Shown one piece after another: positions 35,401 through 47,667 of a DNA stretch of 64,000 nucleotides; position 1 is the stretch's first letter; each line of letters opens with the position of its first letter. Position numbers and translations under genes: made by a program. Below the pieces are notes generated by a model, which saw only the letters and a list, made by a program, of their open reading frames with translations, made no database searches and was not told the DNA's origin. Source of the stretch: Tetrahymena elliotti 4EA (lineage: Eukaryota; Ciliophora; Oligohymenophorea; Hymenostomatida; Tetrahymenidae); NCBI GenBank assembly GCA_000231825.2, contig JH720293.1, positions 2,542,001 through 2,606,000 of the forward strand, given 5' to 3'.

Positions 35401-38400
35401 AATAAGTTTATGAATTCCCTTACTATATGGATGATAACTGCATCACTCTATCTTGTAGTAATAATTCTATGACCTTTGCTGCTGGATTTAGCTCAGGCAT
35501 TTTCAGAGTCTTTGATATTGAAAAAACTAATACTATTTTTGAAGGACGTTATCATGAAAGCAAAATCAACCATATCTAATACTCTCCTGATGATAAACAC
35601 TTAATTGCTGCTGATGAGAATGGTTACTACTGTCTTTATGACGTTTAGAGGAACTATTAACCTGTCAAAACTTTTGAAAGTAAAATAATATTAATTATAT
35701 TTTTGATCATATTTTAAAAACTACTTTTATCAAAATTAGGGGAAATAGCTGGAAAGTATTAATTTAGTGCTTTTTCACATGATGGTGAATTATTAGCTAT
35801 GATTGGAGATTGCGGTACTCATATTAACATAGTTGATACCTATACAATGTCCAATATTCTAAAGATATTTAGTGCTAATACTACTATTAAAAAGTTAATG
35901 TGGTCTAGTAACAATACAGAGCTTTTTGCCGTTACAGATGATAGCAAAGTTAAGGTGTTTGGTATTGACAGATCAGATCCTTAAAACAATGAAGCTCATT
36001 TACTTCGTGAAATAAGCTGTGTTCACCGTAACGGATTAAATGATATCAGTTTGAGTAATAACTTTAAATATATGGCAAGTGTTGGAGGAGACAAACTTCT
36101 AAAAATTTGGGATTATGAATTTTTGCTTAATGGACCTGGAAGCAATTAAGTGTTTTTGAGTCATATTAATAAGATTAATTGTATTGCTTTCTCTCCTGAT
36201 AACACTAAGATTATTACTGCAGGAGGATTCGAAGGTATTTACTAATGGAGTTTCTTAGGAGATTTAACTAAACAAGAAAGAATAGTAGATTTTAGTGAAA
36301 ATACTAAGAAAATTCCTCAATCAAATTCAACCTATTTGCCTAATCCCATAAAAAGAGCAAACAAAGGTAGTGACTAACTTCCTATATAATATTAAGATTA
36401 ACATGAAGTATAATTCTAAGATCATTTAGATGAATACGCTGATATACAATAGGTTTTAAATATTTAAAGACAAGGATAAGAAGGTACCTATAAAGTAGAC
36501 AGAGTTGTATAAGATGTGAATGATATAAATCCTCACGCATACCAATAAACTGGATCTCAACCTCCTTATTTTGAAGTATCTAATTCAGAAAATAGTCATC
36601 CTGTAAGACATAATGCTCAATAAAGATAGCCTCAATCTAGTCAATCCCCTAATAACAGAGATTATGAAGAAGATTCTGATGGTAATTTAAATTTTATTCT
36701 AATGCAATATCTAATTCATCATTTTAAAGCTGATCAAATAGGCCCTTTAGCTCAATTAATGTCATAAGCTAAGAATTTGACAGGATATAATCAAAGTAAA
36801 AAGAGTAACTCTCTTCTTAGTGCTGCTTCAAATGCTCCTCGCTTTTAACCAACAAGGTAATTTTAATATTTTTAATTTAAAAAAAAGGATTAATTACATT
36901 TATTATTTTACAGAGTTGAGCCTGTCAAACCTTAAGAAATTGAATACCATAAATAAAAGAAGAAAAGAGAAAGAAAAAATATTCAATTTAAGTATGTACC
37001 AAACGAAAACCGTAAAGAAAATAATATTCCCTTCAGACATTACTATGCTCCTAACTGCAGAAGTGAAACTTTCTAAGAAAAAAATCTTAAATTAAGAGAG
37101 TAAGATAATTGACAAAAATAATTCCTTAGTAATATATTTTTATTTACATTAATATAATAGCAACAAAGAAGAATTCTAGACAGAGTACGTAATAAGTTTC
37201 AATAATGAAAGTCATGACAATGTTGTCTGGAATTATATGGCTGGATGGTTTGCATACAGCAGCTAAAATTTAATTATTATTGAAAATTTGACTAAGACTC
37301 GTAAGCAAAGAATTATAAATCTTCCTGACTAAATCAGTTGTTTAACTATCTCCAAGGACTTTAAGTATTTAGTAGCAGGATCTGCTTCATATAATTAAAG
37401 CGAAATTTCCAATATTTATGTCATCGATTGTAAGACATCTGAAATTGTAAAGACTTTAGGTTTCCATACTAGAGGAGTTTAATCAATTGCTTTCAGCTCC
37501 AATCGTAAGTATATCATTAGTGCTGGTAACTGCAAGGAATGCACTATTGCAATTTGGGAATGGCCAAGTGGTAAACTTATCACTTCTTCTTACACTATTG
37601 ATAGAATAAATGATGTTAAAATTTCAGAAATCGTTCACACTTAAGATAATTAGTTAGAGTTTTGTACTGTTGGAAGAGATACCGTATAATTTTGGGCTTT
37701 AGATAAAATAAATACATTAAAATACTTTGACGTATTTGTTCCCAAATAAGAGTTTGTAGAAAAATCTGATAAAGAATATTCAAAAACAGTGCTCAAAGCA
37801 CCTGAAGTAACTGCAGTTGATTACATACTCTTTGGAAGCAAATAGTAAATAGAATTTTAAAAAAATGAACAAACTTAAATTTTTATTTTTAAAATAAAGG
37901 TATGCTGTTGCTGGGTTATCAACTGGTGAAATAATTGTAGTTGATAATGAGAGCTTCTAGATTGTTTATAGAACACAAGTTTCATTAAATGGATAAGAAG
38001 TTCTTGATGTTAGAGTTAGTAACTAAGTTAATAGATTAATTGTTACAACTATGGATGAAAACATCCATTACTGGGACTTTGAAAGATAATTAGCAGCTAG
38101 CAACCCCTTCAAAAATCCTGAATTCATGATTTCATGGGCAAGACTAAAAGTCACTTCATCTGTTGCTTCATTCTCTTTAGATCCTACTTTTAAAGAAGGT
38201 TTAGTAGGTATAGAAAATAAATATTTATCAACAATCTATTGTATATTGAATTTCAATTATTGTTATTAAAGGATTATATCACGGAAGTATTTACTATGTC
38301 AATTTAGATAGCAAGTATAGAACTGTTTTAATAGGAACTATTGGTAATTTTTATTCAAGTTTTAGAAATTTTAAAATATAATATTTTTTATTATTGAAAA

Positions 38401-39557
38401 ACAGATAATAAATATGCTTATGATACTCATATTGTAAATGAAAGATTTATTGTTACTACTCATTCAGATGGCAAGATGAAATTATGGAACATCTAAACAG
38501 CTGAAGAAGTTATGGAATATAAATTCTAGAGTGCTGTTAAATCTGTCATGTTTGAATCAAAGACAAACAAAATTTTCTGCTTCTTTGAAAATAATAATGA
38601 CATCAAAAGCATTAATCTACAAAAGTTCTTCTAATCAGAAACTTATGTTTTAGATGAAGTAAGACCTTTTGATAAGACTAGTACAGAATATCCTATCAAG
38701 TCCTTTGAAACTATCGTTGGAGGTAGAAGTGGCAAATTTGTTGTAATGAAGAGTGGTGATATATTTAATTTCGAATAGCTCATTAAGGATAAGAGACCTT
38801 TAGTTCGTTTCTAAAAAGTCTTTAAGGTTCCTAATGTTACTGATTTTATTCCATATTCTGAAAAATCTCTTTTCTTTGCTACTACTTCTAAAGGAAAAGT
38901 TATAGTTTATCTTGTTGATTATGCTTCAGATCGTCAAATTGGATATGGCTTCACTCTTATTGATGAATGTGATTACCTTGAAAATCCTCATGGCTCCTTA
39001 ATTGACTCTTCTGATGAATAAAAAAATCTCACCTAACTCCTTTACACTGATGCAGTAATTATCAAATTTTTATTTTTACATTTAAATAATAAAAAAATGA
39101 AAAATATTAAGGTTTCCACTACAAAGATTGCAGTTTCTCGTTTCAATGACAATGTTTACTATGCCATAAATAGCACATTATAATATGTATTTGTTAGAAA
39201 TTACTAAAAACGTTAGATTTTATAAAGAATTAACCTTCATGATTTCCCTCTTTCAATTACCTTGATGGAATCTAAGAGTAGCTTAAAGATATTAGTTGGA
39301 TTATCAAGTAAATTTTTCATAATGTTATTTAACCTAAAAATCTACAATAAACTTTTAATAAACAAGATGGAAGCATTGAAAAATTAAATGTTGAATCTAA
39401 GGAAGATAGAGAGTTATACACAGGAGTACTAGATGGAGGCATAATTAATATTTATACATAAAAATCAAACAACCCTACAACAAACATAATTACAGATAGA
39501 ATAGTTGCATCTAGCAAAGATGGTATAGTTCTCTATTCCCTTACTGCTCCTCAGTGA
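32449..39557 (+). CDS. WDR90: WDR90/POC16-like centriolar protein (CFAP20-like domain plus WD40 repeats)
   Basis: One gene of roughly 17 exons encodes about 1,900 residues (human WDR90 is about 1,750). The first exons give W-H-P-F-V-D-V-F-R-K-F, then R-I-V-G-A-V-S-A-S-N-Y and L-I-G-R-Y-L-I-I-E-F, then the H-I-H-L-D strand. These match the CFAP20/DUF667-type N-terminal domain of WDR90. After a Ser/Gln-rich linker come many WD40 blades (for example G-S-E-D-K-Y-I-R-I-W-P-L, L-K-I-W-D-Y, I-A-F-S-P-D-N), a second Gln-rich linker at about 36320-36850, then a second WD array. The gene ends Q-TGA at 39555-39557. WDR90/POC16 decorates the inner scaffold of centrioles and helps keep them intact; the same role at basal bodies is likely here. 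Introns are 50-180 nt; one contains a TTTA repeat. Exact splice sites were checked in part only. Confidence 0.9.
34253..34280 (+). repeat. (TTTA)n microsatellite in a WDR90 intron
   Basis: About seven consecutive copies of the tetranucleotide TTTA lie just after a 5' splice site of the WDR90-like gene. Confidence 0.9.
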
Positions 39558-40246
39558 AATAGGAAAATATTTATCTTAAACTAATCAATTAAATGTAAAT
39601 TAAAGAATTATGAGAAGTTAAACCTATATTAAATCTTCTCAAACAGTTTTTGCTTTAAATTATAATTAAAGAATTTTTATAAAAGTATCTAACCCATATA
39701 TAATATATATTATTAATCTTGTATTTTCATAATTTGATTTTATTTTCAAAAATATTTTATCTATTAAACAAAACTTTGCATTTCTTAATTCTAAATTTAA
39801 AATTACATATTTTTTAATTGGTTAAAAGTTCAAATATTTTAATTCGTTTTTAAACTAAAATATTTTCATCAAAATAAATGATATCAAGAATAAATTTGGT
39901 ATTCCAAATTATTAAATTAATTTACTATTAATATTTAATATGATGTAAGTAGATATTGATCTGTATTATAAACAATATAATTACTTCGTTTAATTACCTT
40001 TATACTGTTTATTTAATGATGCAGAAGCTTTACTTTAAAAGTTTTACTAAATTTGAAAACCTTTGATTTTAATAATTATCAATTGATATTGAAAAAGACT
40101 TGGATCAACAAAAATTGGGAAGATAATTTAGTTTTTCACATCTAAATTAAAATTTTATTAAAATAGATTAGATAGTGAATTAAAAATATTTAATTTTTAT
40201 AAATTTATTACAATTTATATAAATTTAGCTGTTTTACAAATATTAC
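39558..40246. other. Convergent intergenic region
   Basis: A 689-nt A+T-rich spacer between the 3' ends of the WDR90-like gene and the RBR gene. Nothing further is recognisable. Confidence 0.45.
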
Positions 40247-42778
40247 TCAGATTATATAATTATCAGGGAAGGCTTCAAATATTTCAGGACCTACTTCATT
40301 TTTGACTTCATCAAGAAATTTATTCCAACCTATAGGCCTTTTACAAGGTTTTTTAGTTTTCTAGCACTGAACACATTTTTTCAAGTTTAATTCGTTGTCA
40401 ACTTTATTTCCTTTGGAATCTTTAAATTCACAAAAATAGTGACAGCCCTCTCTATGGTAGTGATTTCCATGCCCAAGGATAGATGGTCTAGGGGCAGAGC
40501 AACTGAAACAGAAATCAGATTTACACTTAATACAAGTTACATGATCACAACCTTCATCTTTAAATGCAAATTAAGAGCACACAGGACAAAATCTAAATAG
40601 TCTAGCATTTTCTGTTGTTTATTGATTACGATAAGCTTCTATTTGTTCTATAATTTCTTTGATTTAAGATTAGCATTTGGTATCTGGATGGTATATTTAT
40701 TTACATTTGGAGCAAACCTAAGATTTGCAGCAACTGGTTATAAACCATTCTTTTACTAAACACTCTTTTTCCTATATTTTTGATTACATACCACACTTTT
40801 AATTAGGACACTTAAAGTTTATGTTTCTATCTTTATAATATTCATCTATTTAAATTTTTTATTAGTCTGTAAGCATATTGAATAGCTCAATAGAATTCAG
40901 CTATAAGCTGCAATGGAGACAAGTGAAAAATTCAAAAGAGCGTTTACCTTAAGATATCAGAGAATTAATATGTCCTTACAAGCACTCATTACAAAACAAA
41001 TGTCCACATTTCATTAAAAGAAAATCTTAATTAACTTTAGTTTGACAACATATAGGGCAATCTTGCATTTTTTCTTTTTTTCTATGTGCTACAATTTATT
41101 TGTGCATAGTCCATTTATGAGAATCTTCTTCATTATCAAGTAAAATTTTAGCTTTTTATTTAGATTTAATTGTACCCGTTAGTTAAAGCATCATGTCAAT
41201 ATTGCTATTTTTATTACTGTTATTACTTTCAAATCCTGAATTTTGATTTTTATTAGAATTTTCATTTGATATTACTGCTTGTTAATTATTGATTTGATTA
41301 TAAGATATTGATTATATGCTCTAATTAGAAGGTACTCTGCTACTTGGATTCGAGATATCTCTTGCAAATATTTGATTATTTACTGGTGGATTATATTAGC
41401 TAAATTAATAATTGGATTGTAAATTTGATTAACTTTGGATTTATGGCATATTGTCTTCAAAATTAAACAATTTTATCACATTTGACTGATTGAAATTTTG
41501 CTGAGAATTAAATTGATTATTTTAGTTAATCAATAATTAGCTTTGTTGAAAATCTTAGTTGCTTTAATTTCGCTAAATCCATTAATAATTAGAGTTATTA
41601 CTATTGCTGTTGTTGTTATTATTTATTTAAGATTACATATTTTCCATATTGATATTATTTACTTCAGGAAAAAGTAGTTTTTATAATTACTATTTCAACT
41701 ACAACTCTGCATTGTTGAGTTAAATTACTTTAGATGAAAGAGGATCATTTTATAGATTATTTAAATTTCTATTTGGCACAAATTACATTAGCTATTCAAT
41801 TTATTTACTTTAATTATCTAACATATTCTAAAGCAGAGGTTTTAATTTTTCAAACACTTATTTTAATTGCTGCTCTTAAGCTTCATATTTTTACACCTAT
41901 TATTTTAATTGAGAATTTTATTATTATGTTTAAGCATCTTATTCTTAAATTTGCTTGATCTAAAGTTTTAAACTTTAATTTTCTTGCTAAAGCTATTAGT
42001 TATGCTATTCTATTTAATGATTTTTATTCTAATATTACTCAGCTTATTGAAGGTTTAATTACTGCCTTTGCTCATATAAGAATTTTCCCTATATAAAAAA
42101 TCTATATAATCTCTCATTTGTGCAATCATAACCTACATGAATTGATTGTTTATTTTTGTCTACGATTATCAAACTCTTATCCATTTTAGTTTTGTTTTCT
42201 GGAAAAGATTTATTAGCTGAAATAGTAATTTTATCTGGTTTTATGAGTAAAACTTTGATATTCATTTTGAGAATATTGCAGAGCTTTTAAACGTTTTCCT
42301 TGTCATATGTATCTAACTATAAATAATTTTACTGCTACTAAAATCTAAAAAAAGATAAGGCGAATGGTACCAAAGCTTCAAAAAGTTAATCATTTTCAAT
42401 CAGCTAATAAATTTAACATCTAAAATATGTAAAATTGGTAAAATTCATTTGTAGCTGTTCAGATATAAAGTTTTTCTTCAAATAAAGTATGTAATTTAAA
42501 ATAACATCTATTTGTGCAACAAAATTTGTCTCTCTCTTTCTAGATTCCATCAGGCTATGAATATGATCTATATAATCAATCTGATAATTAAGAAAGATTC
42601 TTTCAATAAAAGCAAAAAATATTGTAACATATTTTTTGTCAATGTTATTGTCCTACTTCGTTAATCCAAATTTTGAAATAAAAGGACACATTGAAATCTT
42701 TTCTATTCTATCCTAATCTATGTTTTCATAGACATCTTTCCAAGATACTGTTAGATTGCTAATAATTTAGCTATTCAT
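40247..42778 (-). CDS. RBR-type E3 ubiquitin ligase with an N-terminal otubain-like region
   Basis: An intronless ORF of exactly 844 codons (843 aa). C-terminal third: RING1 begins C-P-I-C at residue 574 with C-G-H-L-F-C-N-E-C; an IBR domain follows (C-P-N, K-C-G-M, C-C, C-S-K-C); RING2 begins C-P-V-C at residue 731, with E-G-C-D-H and then C-I-K-C...C-F-S-C. In RBR ligases the cysteine after G in this motif (here C744) takes ubiquitin as a thioester from E2 before transfer to substrate, so catalysis appears intact. Residues about 30-220 resemble an otubain fold: L-F-E-A-L-V-P-F-A-L-S-F-F-R, then V-Q-K-L-C-N-I-L-K-M-N-I-K-V-L-L, then a late His (H214). The G-N-C-x-x-R-A catalytic cysteine is absent. 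Between them lies an Asn/Gln-rich linker. The RBR call is firm; the OTU-like call is tentative. Confidence 0.9.
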
Positions 42779-43496
42779 TTTTACACTAATTTATATAAAT
42801 AACTTTGGAAATCTTTTTATTTATAAATCAAGAAATTTTAGTTAAGAAAATTTTTCGCAATCAATATTTAGAATATTTAAATACAAAGTATAAATTTGCT
42901 TTCAATCTAAATTTTATAGAAATTCTTTTACTTTATTAATTTCTCCAATAATCTATACAAATTATTGATATAGGTAAAAAATAAATTAAATAATTTGTTG
43001 ATATTTTAATCTATTTCTTATTAAATTTGGTTTACTTATGATATTAAAAAGTTCCAACACAAAAATAAAAATAATTTCAAAAGTAAAATTAAAAATAATT
43101 TTTATTTCTGCTCATTCCCTTGAAAAGGAACAAATAAATTTTATTAATTTTAATGGCAATTAGAATTCGAACGATTTTCGAAAAATTTAATATAATCCTA
43201 ACAAAATATACAAATAGGTTTACATTCATTTATTATATTAGTTTGTGTTTTTTTTGTGAATTAAATATATAAATAATACTTGGCTTTCAGCTTTACTATA
43301 TATACTTTATAAAAAAAAATTGTAATAATTTTACATATTATAGTGACTGATTTTTTGAGATATTTTTATTAAAAAGTGAAAGAAAATAGATATTTCTTAG
43401 TAAAATAGTTTAAGTATCATAGCTAAATCAGTTAATAGAGAAAGGGTAACTAAAAAGCTTTTGTTTTGAAAAGATAAAAGATTATTAATTTAGGCG
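42779..43496. other. Divergent intergenic region
   Basis: A 718-nt spacer between the starts of the RBR and channel genes. I checked a TTCGAAT string near 43172 as a possible tRNA T-loop and it does not fold as one. No other feature was seen. Confidence 0.4.
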
Positions 43497-46400
43497 ATGG
43501 ATGCTTAGTTTGAGTAATTCATTAATTTAGAGAAAAAATAGACATTTAAATAAATATTATTTTTAGAAATGATTCAAACATTAATGCGAAAAGCTATTTA
43601 AGAAATGATTAAACTAGTAAAAAAATAAAAATTAAGAAGACAGATGTTCCTGCTAATTATTAAGTAGCCTATCGTCATGGAGTATGGTTTTATTTCTTCT
43701 TTTTTAATATTTTTATTTTACAAGTTAGTTTGAAATATTGTTGTTAAAACGAATGCAATTTTTAATTCGAAGTTAAAGCAGTGGTATATTTTTCTAATTA
43801 AAAAGCCTTTTGAGCCTATTAATATCATTCAATCATTTTGAAATTCTTAATTAAATTATTTCTTTCAATTAATAACATAATAAAAATTAATATTTAACAG
43901 TAAGTTTTTAATTTGCACTAAATCCCATAAGATTACAAAGGCTAATGGTAATGCGAGTGTTGTGGTAGATTTAGCAAGCCTTACAGTGTTCATATGAGGA
44001 CAAGCACAGATTATTTTTCTTATTTAGGAACACCATATCCTCTATATTTTGATTTTATAAAGATGACATTTTTGTTTTTAATATCTGTTCTCTTTATAAG
44101 TGGAATCTATAATTTAAGTATAAATAACAGTTAAAATATTTGTATCTCCTAAGGGGGTGTAGATCAAATATCTGATACATATGATGATTATATAAAGAAT
44201 AATAAATCTCCTGTGAAATTATAAATATAATGCTAAAAAAATTGGATTACAAAATTTTCACTTGGAAATAGAGGAAATGATAAAGGTTCACTATTTATTT
44301 AGGATATCTTAAATTTAATCACAGTATTAGCCTTAATTCTGGTTATACATTATATTGTAAAAAGATAAAAGGAGAAATAAATAAAATTAGATAATTATTT
44401 CTTGCACCCAAATTCTTTTACAGTGCATATTAGTAATATACCATTAAAACTCAAAGATGCAAATAATAACTACGAGCAATTATTTTAAGTAAAATTTTCA
44501 ATTTAATTAAGTGTTTTAAAGAAAATATTTCATTTTTTTGATTAATTAATTATTAGGATTATATTGAAAACAAAATGAATTTAATTGATATAAGTACTGG
44601 CTAAAAAATAGATATGAAAGGATCTATCCAAAAGATAACTTTCTGTTTTGATATAGATGATTTGATTGAATTAGAGTAAGAAATCAAAGATTTAGAAAAG
44701 AAAAAAATAGAATCTATCAATAAAAATGGCTATGGAAGTGATGAAGTCTATTTAATTGAATAATAAATTTAAATTTCAGAGAGAAAAATAGAAATTTTAA
44801 AACTTAATTTCTCTACAAATAGAACTGAAGAGTTTATGGTTAAATATTTTTGTGGATAGGCATTTGTAACTTTCAAGTATTAATATGGTGAGAATTATTA
44901 TCAACCTTTTTGGGGAAGGGTAGATATATACAAATTTTTTTTTTAAGAAGCTGTATAAGGGGATTGCCACTTAAAGTATAGTGAGATGTCCCAGATAACT
45001 TCTTCTTAACTCTCCTACAGTGTAGTCTATCTCCTACCCCTTATTTTTATAAAAAAATCTCAAATAATTTTTTTAATTTAACAAATAAAGTTGCATTTTA
45101 ATTCTTAGAAAGTGTCAATAGATCTATTTCTTTCTTTGAGAAGTAGTCCTTTTATCTTTAAGGTTAAAAGCTCTTCTTTTAAGTAATATTAAATCATTAA
45201 GATTCTTAATTAATTTATAAAATCATTAAATTAGGAAGCAGCTATTCCTGATGATGTACAATGGATGGATTTGTATAAAACTACTTTAAAGAGTAGGTTT
45301 AAATCATTTATTATTAATAATTTCATCTATATTTTAGCTATTATAGCTGGTATTGTAAGTTATGTACTGATTACATTATACTCTTATCTTGGCATTACAA
45401 ATAATAATCACGAATATGCATCATATGATAACGTTGTTTCTGCTCACCTAACTGCTGTTGGTTTAGCTATTATTATGTATGCTCTCAATAATTTTATTTA
45501 CATATTTATTGAGAGATTCCTAAGGTAATATTGAATAGTATTCTTTATATTTCATTTTACAAAAATTTTAAATTTAAAGGTAGTTTCACTTCAATTCCTA
45601 AACAAGAAGAATGACTATAACGGCAAATTTAACAATTTTCATTTAATTTATAATTAATAATGTGATGCCTTTTGCAATACTATCCTCTAAAATATCTAAT
45701 TACTCTCTCTATAGTATGCTTTATAATCCAAGTAATTTTCTTATAATTCTTACATCAACTAAATTCATTTAAATAATCTATTAAAAAAGCTGGATTTTCA
45801 ATACTACAAACTTACATTTTCTTCTTGTAAACTGTAATACCAATAATCCTCAGTTTTATTGATATACCTTATCTTTTAAAATGCTTTTATAGAGAAAGAG
45901 CTCACCTCACAAATTAAAGTCAATATATAAATTAGGAAGAATTAGGAATGTATCAAAATTTTATTTAAAAATTTCACTAAACTTTTTCTCTAAAAAAAGA
46001 ATGTTTGAAAACCCTGAATTTGATTTAGGATATCACTATAGCTTTATCATCAGAATTATTTATTCAACTATGTTTCATGCCCCTATGATTCCGATGTGCC
46101 TAATTTGGTCACTTGGAGGTTTAATCATATATTATATCACATCTAAAGTAATTGTTTTACATTTTATTAATTATATATATTTGAAAAATATTATTTTATT
46201 TAATAGTTTTAGCTTATATACAGAAGAGTGGTCAAAAATGATATTGGTACAGAACTAAGTTTTAGCATTTTACACCATTTCCCAATATCTTTGATTATAT
46301 TTTCTATTAGCAGCTACTGTTTTCATAGGATAAATGATCCTTAGGAAGTATAAAAATTGATCCCATCAATAATTGCTATTATCATTTCCTCGACAAATTT

Positions 46401-47237
46401 TCTATTTATTCCTCTATTTAGATCTAATGCTAAGATATTTGAAATTGATGTTGATAATTTAACTTTTATCAATTTTAATAAGCCATATGAAGAGGTTTAG
46501 AACTCATTTAAAACTGTAAAATATTTTTTTATCATTATTTTATATTTAAAAAATGTTTTTAATATTAGGACTATGATAAACTAAATCCAGCTATGAATAC
46601 TAACTTGTTAGAAAAATACAGAAAAATTGAGAATCTAGCTTTCGAAAAGGACTAACTCAAATATTAAGGCCTAGGTAAAAACTTCAAAGATATTACACCT
46701 AAAAGCTAGGCAGATACTACTAATAATAATCTGAATTTAAGACTAATAAATTCCAAAAAATCAAGTTTTTTGGATCTCAAAATGATAGAGAGATCAAGCA
46801 ATTTCGGATTATAAAATGAGTAATTTTATCAAAGCCTGGCTTATGCTTCTTAATATAGAAGCAATAACAGTCAAATCGCTAAAATCCAAAACAAGTATTT
46901 ACAGTAAAGCTAATTATCAATAGATAAAATAATAGAAAATTAGAAAACTTAAAATAAATAAATTTCAGGAAATACTTAAGATCTGATTCCATTAGTTTAG
47001 CAATAACTAAATATCATCAAAAAAACCCAGTAACCTGATTCTTAATTTGTGGAGAAATAAATTTTGAATAACAAATGGCTTTTAGACTAAATAAAAGAAT
47101 ACTAAACTAATTACAATAGAAGCAGATCAAGATAAAATAATTAATCAGATTTCCTTCTTGTTAGTCAGCTTAAAGCTCAACTAGAATAATGTTAATAAAT
47201 ACTTATGTAATAAGCAAAATCTAATAAGAATTCATGA
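43497..47237 (+). CDS. OSCA/TMEM63 (CSC1-like) membrane channel, paralogue 1
   Basis: A gene of about nine exons encodes about 1,070 residues. The ATG is at 43497-43499, and a short first exon splices near 43515 so that the frame enters the first hydrophobic helix (W-F-Y-F-F-F-F-N-I-F). It ends TGA at 47235-47237. Order: an N-terminal helix; a cysteine cluster (Y-C-C-x3-C, then W-Q-C-E-C-C-G-R); a second helix; a third helix before K-R-Q-K-E; then the cytosolic OSCA domain (F-T-V-H-I-S-N-I-P, coiled insert, Q-A-F-V-T-F). P-D-D-V-Q-W and then the multi-helix channel core follow, including F-D-L-G-Y-H-Y. The last 220 residues are a Gln-rich tail. OSCA/TMEM63 proteins are mechano- or osmosensitive cation channels. 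The cysteine cluster is not usual for the animal or plant members I know. A diverged paralogue follows in tandem. Confidence 0.75.
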
Positions 47238-47667
47238 TAATAAAAACCTTATTGCTTACTGATAAATAAATGAAGAAAAATAACTAAAAAATTTTCCAAA
47301 ATAACATAATAATAAAAATAATTTTTAGAATTTTAATTATTTAATTTAATATATATCTATCTCCTATATGTTTTATATCATTTACAAAACACATTAATTT
47401 TCCTTTTTTGTATATTTTTGCACCTTTTTTAAAAAAATATTCTGTTCTCTTGATTAATTATCAATAGAATTAATCTTAAATAAAAAATATTTGGGATAGT
47501 TAAAAAATTTGATAAAATATCTCACAATCTTTCTATCAATTTATTCAAATATTTTTTTTAAAATCATTCAGATGAAAAAAAAATTTAAGAGAAAGAGGTA
47601 ATAATTATTTAAAAAATTATTTTTTCTTATGAATTTACTAACAACTTTTTATTGAAATTAAATTTTA
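47238..47667. other. Spacer between tandem channel genes
   Basis: A 430-nt A+T-rich spacer with no recognisable element. Some of it may be 5' untranslated sequence or a missed exon of the next gene. Confidence 0.4.

Noticed and set aside
43150..43190. TTCGAAT-like string suggesting a tRNA T-arm
   Set aside because: The flanking bases do not form a T-stem, acceptor stem or anticodon arm on either strand.
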